A DNA stretch of 64,000 nt from Perkinsus olseni (Eukaryota; Perkinsozoa; Perkinsida; Perkinsidae): the NCBI GenBank assembly GCA_013115135.1, contig JABANP010000051.1, positions 62,001 to 126,000 on the forward strand, given 5' to 3'. The notes beneath the pieces are model-generated. The model was not told the DNA's origin, made no database searches, and saw only the letters and a list, made by a program, of their open reading frames with translations. Each line of letters starts with the position of its first letter. Position 1 is the stretch's first letter. Positions 12,019-24,031 of this stretch are shown piece after piece. Position numbers and translations under genes: made by a program.

Positions 12019-12093
12019 CCCACGCCCGTCATTTTTCCGTCATTTATTCAGCCGTGCAGACACGAGTTAGCGGTTTTCGTAGTGTTATGGCCC
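12019..12093. repeat. 75-bp perfect repeat, copy 2 (inverted partner at 6567-6641)
   Basis: Identical to copy 1 in reverse orientation. It is joined on its left to GGCTCGAATCCC (12010-12021), a tRNA B-box-like sequence, supporting a tRNA-derived SINE origin. Confidence 0.7.
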
Positions 12094-12645
12094 TCCTCGA
12101 GGTCGGCCGGAAGGACTTTCCGTCAGGGCCGTGGTCGATGGTGTATGCGGGCCGAAGGCCCGCTCATTTTCCCCAAAGGGGAAAATTTCTGAGAAGTGAT
12201 ACGTTTTGGACCGCTCCGTGCTACGTTTGGGACCACTGGGCGCAGACGTCGCGGAACGACGCGAGGGAGCATTAAGGGAGTTCCAAGATTGCAAGATCTC
12301 ATCGGCATCCGTCATTTGCGCAGTGTCATCTTCGCTCGCCCGAAAATTAAACTACCCTCGGCAAGGGCCTGTAGTTGCGTTGCCTTGCGCGATCTATACC
12401 GGACGCATGTGCACTGGAGGCTCCTCTTGGGAGCTGGTTTATCCAGAATACACCTTACTGGTAAGACAGAACTTACAGGTGAGTTACTTAAGGAATCTCT
12501 CTCAGTCCGAGAGTCTCGGAGAGTCTCTCCCCGTCATTCGCGGGGGCTAAGTGGCTAATGCCAGATTCATCAAGTCCAATTTGACCAGGTCCCGAGTTCG
12601 CGCAACTATAGAGCGTGGGATAAAGCTCGATCCCGTCCAGGGTTG

Positions 12646-12688
12646 CAAGATGCTTGTAATCCACGGACCGTGGATTACAAGCATCTTG
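12646..12688. repeat. Perfect palindrome, 21-bp arms, 1-base centre
   Basis: 12646-12666 and 12668-12688 are exact reverse complements around a single A. Nearby perfect palindromes lie at 12724-12738 (7-bp arms), 12765-12787 (10-bp arms, 3-base loop) and 12869-12885 (8-bp arms). Confidence 0.9.
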
Positions 12689-13147
12689 GACCGTGAACCA
12701 CTGTGGACACCCAACCGTGGACAACCGTGGACCACGGTGGGATCCAGCTCTTTACAAGCCCGCCTGCACTCTTGCAACAAGAGTGCACCACTGTACAATA
12801 GACCGACGACAATATATCCCGTCAAATCCACCGCGTGATGATGATGTCACCAATACCGATACTAACGATGGTGACACTGTCACCACAGTGGACCCCTGCC
12901 AGTGGTGGTGCCGAAAATTCGGCAATATTTCCTTCTGTTACACATGAGTCATCTTCCCCCATTCCACTTTGGTCGCGCTCCTCTTCTCCACTCGCTCGCC
13001 CTCTTCTTCCCCTTTCTCTCGCTTGCCTCGGCCTCTTCTTCGCGCGACGGCCGCCCCGTTAACGACCCATCCCTCTCGTGAATGAACTTTACTTCACCAC
13101 TTTCCTTCTTCACTGCCATTTCAGTTCCCCCGGTATCACCTCTTCGT

Positions 13148-13711
13148 ATGGCCCCTGCCACTAGTCATCAACTGGCTGCCCACCAACTGCACGAACGCCC
13201 TGTTCGGGAAAACTTCCTCCGGTGCCCAGGCTGCCCTGACTTCGCCTGCCTCTCGGCTCTCTCCCCACTAACCATCATCCCTCTGCTTGAGGAAGAACCA
13301 TTGCTCACTTGGTTGCATCATCATCGGCTCCTGACTATCGACACTCCCTGTCGTTGTGGTTCTGTGAGGAAGAAGTACTCCAAGAAGACCAGGAAGGGTT
13401 TGGTGGTCTGGTATTTGAGATGCCTCAACTCCGATTGTCCTGTTACTGACGTCTCTATTCGCTCCGGCTTGTGGCGCAAAACCAGCCTACCCTTCTCTAC
13501 CGTGGTCGCCATTCTCTGCCTTGTAGCCGTTGGTTGCAGGCCCAAGACTATTGCCAGCAACCTTAACTTCCACATCCAAGAGCTCCCCCCCATCCCAACA
13601 ACCCCGCCTGGTGGTTCGAGGAAAATACTCGCAGAAAGCTGCTTCACAAGTGATATCTGTCGCTTCCTTGCCTCAGCCTTGTATGAACCACATGTGTCAG
13701 GTTCTCTGTAA
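13148..13711 (+). pseudogene. Merlin/ISXO2-like transposase, N-terminal fragment
   Basis: The reading frame has a zinc-ribbon-like region: CRCGSVRKKYSKKTRK, then WYLRCLNSDCPVTDVSIRSG, followed by LPFSTVVAILCLVAVG. Cys pairs, then a C-x4-C pair, a 'VSIR' turn and an amphipathic helix match the N-terminal domain of IS1595/ISXO2-type and Merlin transposases. The catalytic DDE region was not found downstream, where the frame ends at 13711. I did not find clear terminal inverted repeats. The call rests on the zinc-ribbon pattern alone. Confidence 0.45.
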
Positions 13712-14132
13712 ATCCTTCGGCCATGACCCTCTCCCAGAAACGTTGGCTCCGACAGCTCTGGCCGACCACGCGCGGTGCCGTTCCCTCCGACCTCTTGGTA
13801 GCCAAGGATACCGAGTCTTCATCCTCCTAAGTCTCGTCTCATCACCGAGTTCTTTTGAACCGAAGAAGCTCACGTTACCTCTGCGTGCCGCTGACGATGG
13901 CTCCATGTCGCTACACGTTGACGGCTGGCTCCCCAGACCCGCCTGGAAAATCTTGGCATTCGAGATCCCTGTCTGCAACCCACCGACTCGCCCAGAGAAC
14001 TCACGGTGGATAAAAGCAAGATGCCAGGCGCTACCGGGTGAGGACCGACCCATTGCTTATCGCAGGTGATGATGCGCGTGTGATACATATCTTGGATATC
14101 AGGGAACAGGTCTTCGATCAGCTCGTTGCGGA

Positions 14133-14329
14133 GCTTAAGAAGAATCTTCTTAAGCAAGTCGCCACATCCATCCCGAGGATGGATGTGGCGCTAGTTCGTC
14201 ATCATCGTGGCTGAGATCAGCGGCGCACATATCAGTATACTGTCGGCCCAAAGAGAAGAAGGCTCGGTGCGGCGTTCATTTTACTGATCTCAGGCTAGAG
14301 TGCCACTCTAAGAGTACTACTCTTAGAGT
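14133..14329. repeat. Cluster of three long perfect hairpins
   Basis: 14133-14155 (11-bp arms, 1-base centre), 14160-14190 (14-bp arms, 3-base loop) and 14305-14329 (12-bp arms, 1-base centre). They lie 0.4-0.6 kb beyond the transposase fragment. No coding exon is evident between 13.7 and 15.9 kb. Confidence 0.85.
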
Positions 14330-15919
14330 AGCATCACTCGTGGCGAAGCCGATCTAAACCTTGTGTTTGATCTTCCAGCCCTATGATTCGCCTTGTGTAC
14401 AACATAATTCAGTTGTATCGTCCAATAAGTTACTGTGGTTACTCTCTCGTTGAATACGGTGTTGGGATAATCAATAGTGTCTATTGCCTGATGCGCACTA
14501 GTTATGAGTGGCACTATTGAACATGGTCTCGGGTTGACCTTAGGGACCCCTTCCCTAGGATATCACTGCTGAGTTCTCGTGGTTGGGGACGGAACACGAT
14601 GAAAGGCCATGATGATCGTCAAAGCTCGACTACCTATTGTCCTGCATACGACGGAATCTTTCTGGGCTGGTGAGCGCTCGGCCATCTTTTTGTAGAGCTG
14701 GGCTCGAGGTTTTCCACCGGGGAGCTACGATGCGGAGAAATTGAACAGATTGTTTCCTTATGTTGTCTGGAATGGGCACGTGAAAGACCAGTGGCCGTTG
14801 TACCAGCAGCATAAGACAATCAGTGGAACACTCAGGTCTCTGCAATTTATCTCAGATTACGTCTATAGCAGCCTATTGGTACAGCAGTCCAAATACTGGG
14901 AGGGCCCCAAAAGGTCTACCTGTCTGTGGCGAATTCGACCTGGGATATTTTATTCAACCTGCTATACGCTCCCCACTGTTCGCATAGCACTCGCATAGCG
15001 GATATCGGTCCTATCTTCTCAATGGATCCTCGTATGTACCACCAACAAAAGGCTGAGCCAAATGATGTCCATCGGGGAAACTATATTGAAGGACTCGTCG
15101 CTCTGGTTATGGCGCAGCTTGGGGATATACCAGCGTGTTACTTTCGGTTTTCGTGCTAATTTCTAGTTCCGTCTACCACGCATCATTTGGCACGGTATCC
15201 TCTTGATTATTTGGCGGTTGTTGGGTTTATAGAAGAGGATTTGCAGCCTTGTTCAAGAGAAGGCACTGCTCGGGGGCTATCGTGGGGGGCGCTGGATATG
15301 CTGAGTTGTGTCCTCCAACATCTCCCTAGTCACAATTAATGCCGTAGTGGCTCACTTCGGTGGAGGTAATCTCGGGCGAAGTGAAGGCAGGAACCGCAGG
15401 GCGGAAGACAACTACTGGACGAAGACGGGTCCGATCGTAATCCGACCGTCGCTCCCCGATTTCACTGTGACACTGCATGGTTGTGTCGCCTCGCTTGTCG
15501 TCATGGCACTGCTGCCATGGTTGGTTCATCTCCATTATCTTTCTGCGACTTTTTCAAGTCTTCCGTTCGAACAAGTTTAAACCAAGGAGGAAGAAATACT
15601 TATTGGATCCTAGATTTCATCTCCTTGCTTGCCCCACCCAAATTTCTTGGACCATCCAGGATGCCATCCTGTTGTTGGTCCTGTGACAGTCTTATTAGAA
15701 GATACACGGAGCAGAAGTTTGCGTCGACCGATCTCCTACGGCGGAATGTTAAGCTTCCTTCTTTTTCTCTCTCCTCTTGGTCACTTATTGAGTTAATGCA
15801 TGTCTGAATTACGTGCTACAGTGATGAAATGTTGGAGTAACTCTATGAGACATCCATTTGCATCATCTGTCAACGGTTCTTGCCTAAGAGTAGAAGAGAG
15901 CAACCCTTAGGGGTCGCAG

Positions 15920-17156
15920 GTCCGAGTGCAGTGAACTCGGACTTAACAATAATTTCGAATCATCCTATGAGAGGTTGCCGTTGATGTAGACGCCACCGTT
16001 TTATCTGACGGAGCTGGATTACTGTAATCCGATTGCATCATTGCCGATGGCGCAGCCCTCACTCGCCACGAGTGACTCGTGCCTTCCGGAAGGATTTAAC
16101 TGTTTGCAGTGCAAACTTTGCACCCTGTCGCTGCAGGATATCGTAGTCTATGAGCCATAGACTACGACCTTAGGTCATTGACCTATGACTCACGACGTTC
16201 GGTCGGAAGGAAAGAGATGAACCGACGTACTCGTCGAGGCGGCACTAATCTTGGTCGCGATGGGGATGTAGCTGATCGTTATGGCGAGCTTTCTCTGAGT
16301 TCTGGCGAGCTAATGCGACCGCTTCTATTGGTTGAGGCAAGCTGAAAGTAGGGACCACTTAGTGGAGCCTGTTGGGAGGAAAAGATCGAGGACAAGTAGT
16401 ACAGGTATTCTGGTACCGGTGCCACCGGAGACCCGAAGACTAAATTCAGCTAGTTGGCATCTCTCGCTCCACCTAAGTGGTTCTATCACTTTGGTGACCA
16501 AAGTTTGGTCATAGATTGTGAATTATCAACCGTAAACATACAACAATTAGCATCGATGTTGATCAGCTCGGAGCACGCATACAGAATCTAGTATCAGATG
16601 TCGGACAGTTGCAGACAGTAACCACTGGCGACCTACAAGTCTATGCAATCAAACGAATAAACTCTGCGGCTACAGCTGCTGTAGAGTGCTGTAGGACACC
16701 ACTCACACCACCTGCATCCGTATCAAAAGCAGTAGAATATGGAACATGCTTGTTTAATGGTATATATTACTTTTCATAGTATGAAATTCATACCCATCAT
16801 CTCGGAGGCCTCCGAACTTCGGAGTCCGAAGGCCTTTGACGCGAATTAATTATTGAAGTTCGATAATCGAGCAAATTGTTCGGAACAATGCACTTCAAGA
16901 GGCTTACTAGGCCTCTGTTGTTACCGTCGATGTACCGAGGATTGAGGATTTCTCGCTAGGGAACAAACGTTTGATGCAAATCGCGGTAGATAATCTACCG
17001 TAGATTATATCTAATGTCAAGGAATCCAAAATTGGATGACGCCGTAAGTAATCTACCCATCGATTAAGTGTACTAACAGCATTCCACCGAAGTTCTCAGA
17101 ATTCTCACGCAGTCCCGAGTGGAGACTCTCCACAGACGAGATTCTCGTCACGAGAA
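15920..17156. repeat. Palindrome swarm: about 22 perfect short inverted repeats
   Basis: Positions (arm/loop): 15920-15942 (8/7), 16016-16030, 16059-16075 (7/3), 16067-16081, 16102-16116, 16109-16123, 16141-16167 (12/3), 16171-16185, 16488-16504, 16495-16511, 16670-16684, 16772-16786, 16779-16793, 16802-16815 (7/0), 16810-16824, 16817-16831, 16875-16889, 16984-17000, 16990-17008, 17119-17133, 17135-17149, 17142-17156. Unless noted, arms are 7-9 bp around one base. Neighbours frequently overlap by one arm. No reading frame explains them. Confidence 0.85.
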
Positions 17157-17689
17157 GCGCCTATCCTCATCGCCGAGCCCGACTCTCGGTATCCACTCGC
17201 GGTTAGTCTAGTCCGTTCCTCAATGAGTGATACCAGACCAGTGCTAGGCTGCGCTAAGCTAGATTCCCCTACTATTCATTGTATCACGAACCCATGAGGG
17301 CAATGCCTCTTTCACGTTACCTGCCTGGGCTAGAGAGCACCAGGCCCTATAGCCCCTAATAGCCCTAGAGCCTGGAGCACAGGTCACACTATACGCTAGA
17401 TCAACTCGTCAAGAAGTGATTGTCAGGAAAATAAGCTCCATTTCTCCATGCTACAACAAGGATACAAAATACAAACCCTCGGTCTATCGGACCGTAACAG
17501 TAGCGATATACGCTGTGGAACTATCTGCACGCATGCCGCTCCCCGGATGATCGATGGCGGTCTAAGCAGGCTGTCAACCTGAACAAAGACGAACACTTCC
17601 ATGGCGCTCCCCGCAGCCACGACAAAAGAATGAGAAGCGAGGTTCCAGGCTCGCCAGAAACCATGAGCACAAACAGTACGGAGCTCACC

Positions 17690-18481
17690 TCCCGATGAGA
17701 AGCGAGTAGATGTCGTGCTTATTCAGCTGGGCCGCAAGTATCAAAGGTGACTCATTCCGTCGGTTACGGACAGAAGGATTCGCACCGTACTGAGAGGCAC
17801 GAATCACCACTAAGGACGGCTGGTCACTAAATCATGAGAATGATCTCATACGACGGATTCACCTCCAGGAGCAAGTGAACCATCTTAGTGTCGCCTCCCC
17901 GAACTGCCAGCATCAAGGGTGTATCGCCGTCACTGTGCCGCACGGCATTGACCTGAACGAGCTCTCCTGGCCTATGAGACGTGGCCCACTAGCGTACATC
18001 AGCTCCCTGACTCAAGGAGGAGTAGTGAGACCTCGGGTCTAGTCGATTCTAACAGGAAGCCTGCAGTGGGAGACACTTGAGGATTGGGCTTGCAGCCCGA
18101 TGCCTGATCATCAGAACGAACCCCACAGTTCGGCCATTCTGGCTTTACTTTCAAGAGTTGATCATAATGAATTGCTGACAGATGCGCGCGAGAAAATCGA
18201 CCGTAGGCGAGCCCAAGGCCAAAACTGCAATCCATAAGCCCCATTCTAAATCAGAGTTCTGGTATCTTTCTTTCGGGGCAAGGCCCTCACCAACCTACCA
18301 GTAACTTGGCAACACGCTGTGGGTCCCCGGCCCTGACGGCTCGCAGCATCTCCATCTCTAGTTCCCTGAGAACCCCCGCTGAGGGAGCAGGTGTCTTCAG
18401 AGTGGGGAAGGTTCGGAGCTCCGACTTCGCCGTCATTGGTGTTGTGCCAGATTCGAAGAGCTCTGCCGAGATACCTCTCAT
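17690..18481 (-). CDS. Ankyrin-repeat protein, several exons
   Basis: ATG at 18481-18479. The first exon (18299-18481) ends in MEMLRAVRAGDPQRVAKLL, a typical start of an ankyrin repeat, followed by GTAGG. Downstream exons give TRPEVSLLLLESG, then DGDTPLMLAVRGGDTKMVHL and GANPSVRNRRNESPLILAAQ with LNKHDIYSLLIG before GTGAGC at about 17687. These carry the TPL-A helix-turn-helix signature. Exon joins between 18299 and about 17990 are uncertain. A further exon may lie at 17423-17640. Ankyrin repeats mediate protein contacts, and no other domain is visible. Confidence 0.55.
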
Positions 18482-19489
18482 ATGGTGCCCTAAAAACAGG
18501 AGGTCTGCCCAACTCGGTCAACCGACCGGCCCCAGCGCCTGTCATTTGGACCGAGACACGATCCGAAAGTCCAACTACTCAGTCTCATAGCGATCCGTGA
18601 AAGCTCAGTCGTCCATCCGTCGCTCAGTCGTTCTATCCGATCTTACTCAGCACCAAGTCTCCAGAAGGGCTGCCGTTCACTTCTGGAAGGCTCGAGTGGC
18701 GTTCGAGGCGACCATCGTGAGAAAACCTCACTGCTACCTTCGGTGTTACGCACGAGCCTGATGTTCGTCATCAAGACGGCCATTTGCAACCACACCCCAC
18801 CCGGATCCGAGCCTCCCGTCCTCGTCAAAGTGCTTCCTGAGGCCGCCGAACTTTTGTTATCCTCCTCCGTCGATGGCCAGACGACCCCTTCGGCGGCGCC
18901 GTTGGCCTGGAAAACTGAAGTCTAGCGTTGTACTCATCATAGAGCTTTTCCTCCCGTATAGATCTTTCTATTCGATTTTCGATCTTAGCTTTTCTTCCTT
19001 TTAGATTTTCCTGCGAGACCTCTGCGTTATTCTTAACACCACCCTCTCAGCTCATCTGTGGCAATGACCAACCTGCACTGTTTCCGTGCGAGCAGCTTCG
19101 GAATTTCCAGATCGAACTCATCCAGCAATATCCTTCAAAAATCAACCACGGGATTTTTATTCCCATGCTATGCCCAACAGAACGCAGAGCTTTTCACCTG
19201 GGTTCTTTTCCCGTCCACTCTTCTTCCCTTCCCACTGCCCGCCTTAGCCGGTGTCCCCGCAGCAAGCAGGGATCCCAGAGCAGGTCGGAAGCAGGATCCA
19301 CACCCTGGCGTCAGGCTAACACTGTACTCGTTATGCGCCTTGCGCACGGGAGCGTCGGATGGCGTCATTGAAGTTATCGAAATAGAAACCTGGGCATTTT
19401 TCGGAAAAATGGATTTTTTTCCTCAGTAAAGCCCTGAGCCTGGCACATCGCGGCCTTATTGACCGAACCAAACATACGGGGCTCGCTAA

Positions 19490-19800
19490 GATCAACAACA
19501 GTGCATTTAGCGCGCGCCGCGATGATCGATATCGTCATGCAACCCACATTCCTGGGTCATAACCACCTTCCATCTCGGCTGCTTCCCGAGCTTTTCTTTC
19601 TCTCTCCTTCTCCTCCTCCGGCTTTAGTGAACTTAGAATGCTGAAAGGGACATCGCAATGGAAAACTTCTCACTCGGATATTTCCACCGGCCGTCGCCTC
19701 ACCCTGCCGTAAAGCACGAAGCTGGAGCCACACAACATCAACGCGCCGGCAACGGCCACATAGAAGCAAATACTCAACCTGAGGTCAAGGGACACACTGC
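19490..19800 (-). CDS. Unidentified membrane-protein exons
   Basis: After a CTCAG acceptor near 19780 the minus strand encodes one hydrophobic helix (ICFYVAVAGALMLCGSSFVL). An intron begins GTGAGG near 19700. The next exon (about 19530-19637) reads as a highly charged helix (LKPEEEKERERKAREAAEME) and ends at a GT. The phase fits only if one base in a G run is ignored. Family unknown. Confidence 0.35.
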
Positions 19801-19862
19801 TGAGGAGGACGAAAGATTATCTCTCAGAGATATGTCAACCGAGAATTTTCTAACTTCAAAAT

Positions 19863-20407
19863 GGATTTCCGGCTCGCCGACGAAATTATCTACGACTCTG
19901 GTGAGATTCACCATCGGGCAACTCATGAAAAATTGAAGTCAGAGGCCCAGGTAAGAGGCGATTTATATGCACAAGAAAAACCTGTAGAATAAACGGTCAC
20001 GGATCAGGTACAGAAATTCGACTTCTCCCCACAGTACGGACGATGAGAAATGATAGATGCAGCGGAGTGTCCTGGAGCGATCTAAGACGTTATTACGATG
20101 GGGAAGGGTAGTAGCCGTATTGGTTGAACTTGCTGTACATGTAGGTCGAGAAGCCAGCGTAGACGATGAGGCCGGTGGATGCTGCTGCCGCACCGGAGGC
20201 GCAGATGAGGAAGTAGAGAAATCTATCCGACTTCCGCCTGCAACAGGATACGTCAATGAGCGTCAGGAAGGGAAGATCGAAGAAGTGCCGTTATACGAAT
20301 ACTGTGGACGTCTCAAAAAATTCAAACCGAACTCAGACGATCCCGATTACAAATACTACGGCTCCCACAGTAAGGCGGACGTCTGTCGAGTCAATAAAAG
20401 CACTTGA
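19863..20407 (+). CDS. Possible small two-exon protein
   Basis: Exon 1 from ATG 19863 encodes MDFRLADEIIYDSGEIHHRA and about ten more residues up to a GTAAGA donor. Exon 2 from about 20264 encodes EGKIEEVPLYEYCGRLKKFK and a Tyr/Asp/Lys-rich tail to the stop at 20407. The phase matches. It overlaps, in antisense, the last exon and an intron of the membrane-protein gene at 20093-21749, which lowers confidence. Confidence 0.3.
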
Positions 20408-21749
20408 GCGAGTAAAATCGTGCGGGTAGCACTGTGACCTCCTCAGTATACTTCGGACGAGTCCGTTCGGGCCACAGCAAGTGTAACAACAGTACTAGAG
20501 AAATTTGGTAATTATATTCCGCTAAGCTTATCTCCACCGATGAGAAGCTGCGCCCAAGCTATGTCGTCGATGGCGATAAGGAAGTAGATCGAAGGAGGCG
20601 AAGGTCGGGTGTCATGTTGTCGATCCATCGGTCTCTAACAAATGCTGCCGACTGATCTAATCCGACGACGAAACTCCCGCAGCGCGGCCGAGGAGAGTCT
20701 GCGAGTGAAGAGCGCACGAAAAAAGGGTTGGCTGAAAGCTCCCGGTGAACATCCCCATTATACTACTCTTTGACGATCAGCGGCATAACAGAAGCCAGGA
20801 AGGATATGAGAGGTCCCAAAACCACCAATGCCGCCACTAGGAAGTTGAGATAGAAGAATATCCTGTAAAATTGGCACCTGAGCGGAAAGGGAATCTAAGG
20901 TTGAAGCTTAGCAGACGCGAATCGACTATCAAGGTAAATGGCTTCATGAGCGCAGCTGCGAAAGCCCCATCATATGGAAACTCACTCCGACCCGCAAAAA
21001 ACTGCAAAATATCCCCTCCCTCCGCGTGAGATAGTAGCTGAGTAATAGTGAGAACCACATGTACGCGTTATCCGGAGACACCTGCACAGGCTAAACGCTC
21101 GAACGCTTTCGAGTCTTGCTATATTTTTTGGTGTATTGAATTGTTGGAAACCATGTACTGTTGGCTAAACAACGTTCCCCAAGGCCAAGGTAAATCACTC
21201 CCATGGGCCAGGGCGAGCTTCCCGGCTTCCCTTCCGACCAGATATCACCTCAAATTGAGCTGAAATAAGCATATTGGAGGGCACTCGCTTCCGGTCACCG
21301 CTGTAATAACACTCGCCACTGACTGCTTCGGGAGGCCTGAAAGTGGCCGAAAGAGACAAACAGAGGACTACACCGGAGCCCCTGTACCTTGCTCTGCCAT
21401 GGCGACGTCGCATGTGCTGCTTCTGATTTGTATCCAAGTGAGGTCAGCGGCAGTGCGCAGGACGGGAGTGTACTTTCCCGAGGCTTTGAAGAGCCCGATG
21501 TTCCTGTAGAAGACGGTTTGCGAGAAGGTGTGATGGGAGGGACCGGTACTACCTTTGAGGGAAACTCAGTGCTGGTATCATCGGGCTGAATTGCCAGTAG
21601 GGCATGAATATGAGCACTGTCATCAGGCCTAGACCTGAAAGCATATCTTGCATGCTTCAACCTAAGATACGAGATATCTCACTGAGGAAGTTGATAATGA
21701 GGGCGAGATTCACAGCACCATCATCCTTATGTTTCGACTTCTTCCCCAT
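20093..21749 (-). CDS. Multi-pass membrane protein with Cys-rich loop
   Basis: ATG at 21749. The protein starts MGKKSKHKDDGAVNLALIIN. An in-phase join over a 36-nt intron (21635-21670) gives LGLMTVLIFMPYWQFSPMIP. Further in-phase joins add a loop (NIGLFKASGKYTPVLRTAAD) rich in Cys. A strong helix (IFFYLNFLVAALVVLGPLIS) follows, then a final helix (FLYFLICASGAAAASTGLIV) and a Tyr-rich end, stop at 20093-20095. Cys-rich external loops between helices resemble claudin/tetraspan-type proteins, but I cannot name a family. The exon between about 20240 and 20765 is not resolved. The 36-nt intron beginning GTATCTTAGGTTGAAGC is key evidence for the mini-intron class. Confidence 0.65.
21635..21670 (-). 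repeat. 36-nt mini-intron beginning with motif B
   Basis: In gene sense it runs from GTATCTTAGGTTGAAGCATG to CTTTCAG. The flanking codon C|GT and the continuing membrane-protein frame support removal. Confidence 0.6.
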
Positions 21750-21823
21750 TGGAGAGGGGTAAAGTAATAGCTGCAAATATCGTACCATCAGCACAACGAG
21801 TATCTTAGGTCGAAGCATGGATT

Positions 21824-22420
21824 TCATAGGCGATGCTCAATAGACCAAGAGCCCTCCCAGGATTCCTCTGTCCTCGTCAAAGCCAACCCGGGGTTGTCGA
21901 TGAAGGCCTTCGACAGCTCTACACGACCTGAACCCCCCATAAAAGAAGCACAACCTATCTTCTCCGTTATGCCACACTCCAGGCGAATTTATCACTCGCT
22001 ACTGCATTCAGAGGGCTCCCCAACTCACCCCAGTGGTCGATCGTGCTGTGCAAGACAAATCTTGCGCACTTGCAAATTCCTCAAATCGAAGTCAGTCGCG
22101 CTCGCCCTAATCTCTCTTGCCTCACCCTGCGAGTCAATCGCCGAGATCGTCGCCTTCAGCTGCCATCCGATCGCGGAGCAGCTCATACCTTGTCAGTTCA
22201 ACCATATCAAATGTTAACGCTACTCGGCTCCTCGAGCTCAACTACACAGGGGACCAATCAGCTCACTGTGGTGGGAGTTAAAGGCGTACCGAGGGTTGTG
22301 AATTGGTGAATTTCAGGTACCGGAAGACCTACCGCCCATCACGTATCGTCACACCTTCGTCGTGATAGGGCGCGCACAAGTTTACTCGGCGTTTGTTAAG
22401 ATGGTGTGCAGCAGTAAAGC
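21824..22420 (-). CDS. Unidentified gene, C-terminal exons
   Basis: Two exons join in phase. The upstream one ends RKICLAQHDRPL before GTGAGT. The downstream one gives RVELSKAFIDNPGLALTRTE and WEGSWSIEHRL, stop at 21824-21826. The upstream exon includes GEAREIRASATDFDLRNLQV. An earlier exon (PEIHQFTTLGTPLTPTT, followed by GTGAGC) lies near 22260-22310 and possibly another near 22350-22420. No family recognised and the 5' limit is unknown. Confidence 0.4.
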
Positions 22421-24031
22421 AGCGTGTTACGCAATTTGCCAGAAAAGCCACTCGTCAATCAGAGGGAACGATTCCGGTCACGGATCGAGCCGGTCTGATA
22501 TCAGCCTAGCGTCCCATAGCAGTCTCAACCTCACCCCAAGGCCCTCAGCTCAGCGGCCGGGTGGACGGAAGGGCCGCAGTAACGCTCACAAGTAGGCTAG
22601 GAATGACCTAGGCGAGGTATTGTGTTCATTAGAGTTGATTCTCTGCGGATGTCGCTAAGGCGTCCCGCGTTCATTCCGCGTTGCTGTAGAAGCGCACTCG
22701 AGTGTCAGTAGTCTGTGTGAGGGAACACTTCAGTTTGGTTGTGAGCACTGAGATTCCTCAAGTGCACGAGTTCCTTCACCTTATGTGAGGCTCTACGAGA
22801 GCTTTCCCTTGGTGTGCGGTACATCTCTCAACTCGTTCGCTCAAAAGATTCACGAGAAGTGGGCCCTTCTTGAGTCGGCACATCGTGGAGGGGCCGTTCA
22901 ACAAACCAATCATGAAACCCGGAACCGGTTCTGGAAACGCATTTCACGCGTTAAAATTAGCAGCAGAATCGATTCTGAATTCCACATTTTCCTCGTTGAG
23001 CCGTGGGTGTACCCTTTCACTCTCAAGGGGTAAGCGAGTGATTCTCTCAATAACATGGAATTCTATGCTGTGCGTGGATTGTATCTTGCCGTTTCACAAA
23101 GCTACGGGTATCTTTCCGTTTCAGATGCTACTGCCAAATTGATGCCCCGCATCTACCTCACTCAATTTCGCGAGGTCAGTCCCGCCCTGTCTCCCTCGGC
23201 CGTAACCAGTCCCCCGAACTCCGTGGTGCAACTTCGAATGAGTCCACCCCAATATGCACCTCCATATCCGGCTCGGTGTCGATGCAGCGCATTCACCACA
23301 GCACCATCGTCAGTCGAGTATCTTTCGAGAATGTGAGTATCTTTTAAGAGCTCTCATTGAGTAAGCGTTCTAACTCAACTCTGTGCGGCTACTTGAACGC
23401 TGTTCATCCGTGCATTGTCTGTCCGACTTTTGGTTCCTTTGGCGGCTCCACGCACGAGCAGACCCCATTCGTGGTGTAGTTCATTGGTTCGATTGAACTA
23501 CGGGTAGTGCGCTGTTTCCAGTAGGAACCAGCTCGAACGGGGCAGCTTGCAATAGTTAGGATACTGATCTCGGGTGATTGGTCAACGTTTGGCTGAATTG
23601 TGGCTCAAAAATACAGCGGAGCGAAGCTCATCATTTCGACAGAACAGAATCATGAGATTGATCATCACAGTAGGGTTCACTGTCTCCTGCTCAGGTGTCG
23701 TACAAATACTCGTCATACATACCCCGATTGAGCTCGGCGACGGCTGTCCTCAACACCGCGCTCATCTTTCTGTTACCGTTGGACCCCCCTCCTGGCAACA
23801 GCAAAGCGGCCACCGCCGCGAGTGCTTGCACAGATTGCATCAGAAGCCTCACCGGTGGTGATGATGCTCGGCCGTCCCGCTGGGACACATTTTGGTAAGC
23901 TATCGCGGTCGCTTTGTCTCTTGGTTGCCGGATTGACGCGATGCTTCCTGGATTTACTCGTCATTGCAAATGCCGGAATTCTCGCTCTAGGGCGAAACAT
24001 GTCGAGTTCACTGTGTTTTCTTTGTTTTCAG

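Noticed and set aside
12196..12558. Overlapping plus-strand frames of about 115-120 codons
   Set aside because: No domain, no splice signals in phase, and located in the repeat-rich region with hairpins. Likely chance.
13530..14069. Frames on both strands after the transposase fragment
   Set aside because: Neither resembles a DDE transposase core. Composition is nondescript, so I did not extend the transposase call.
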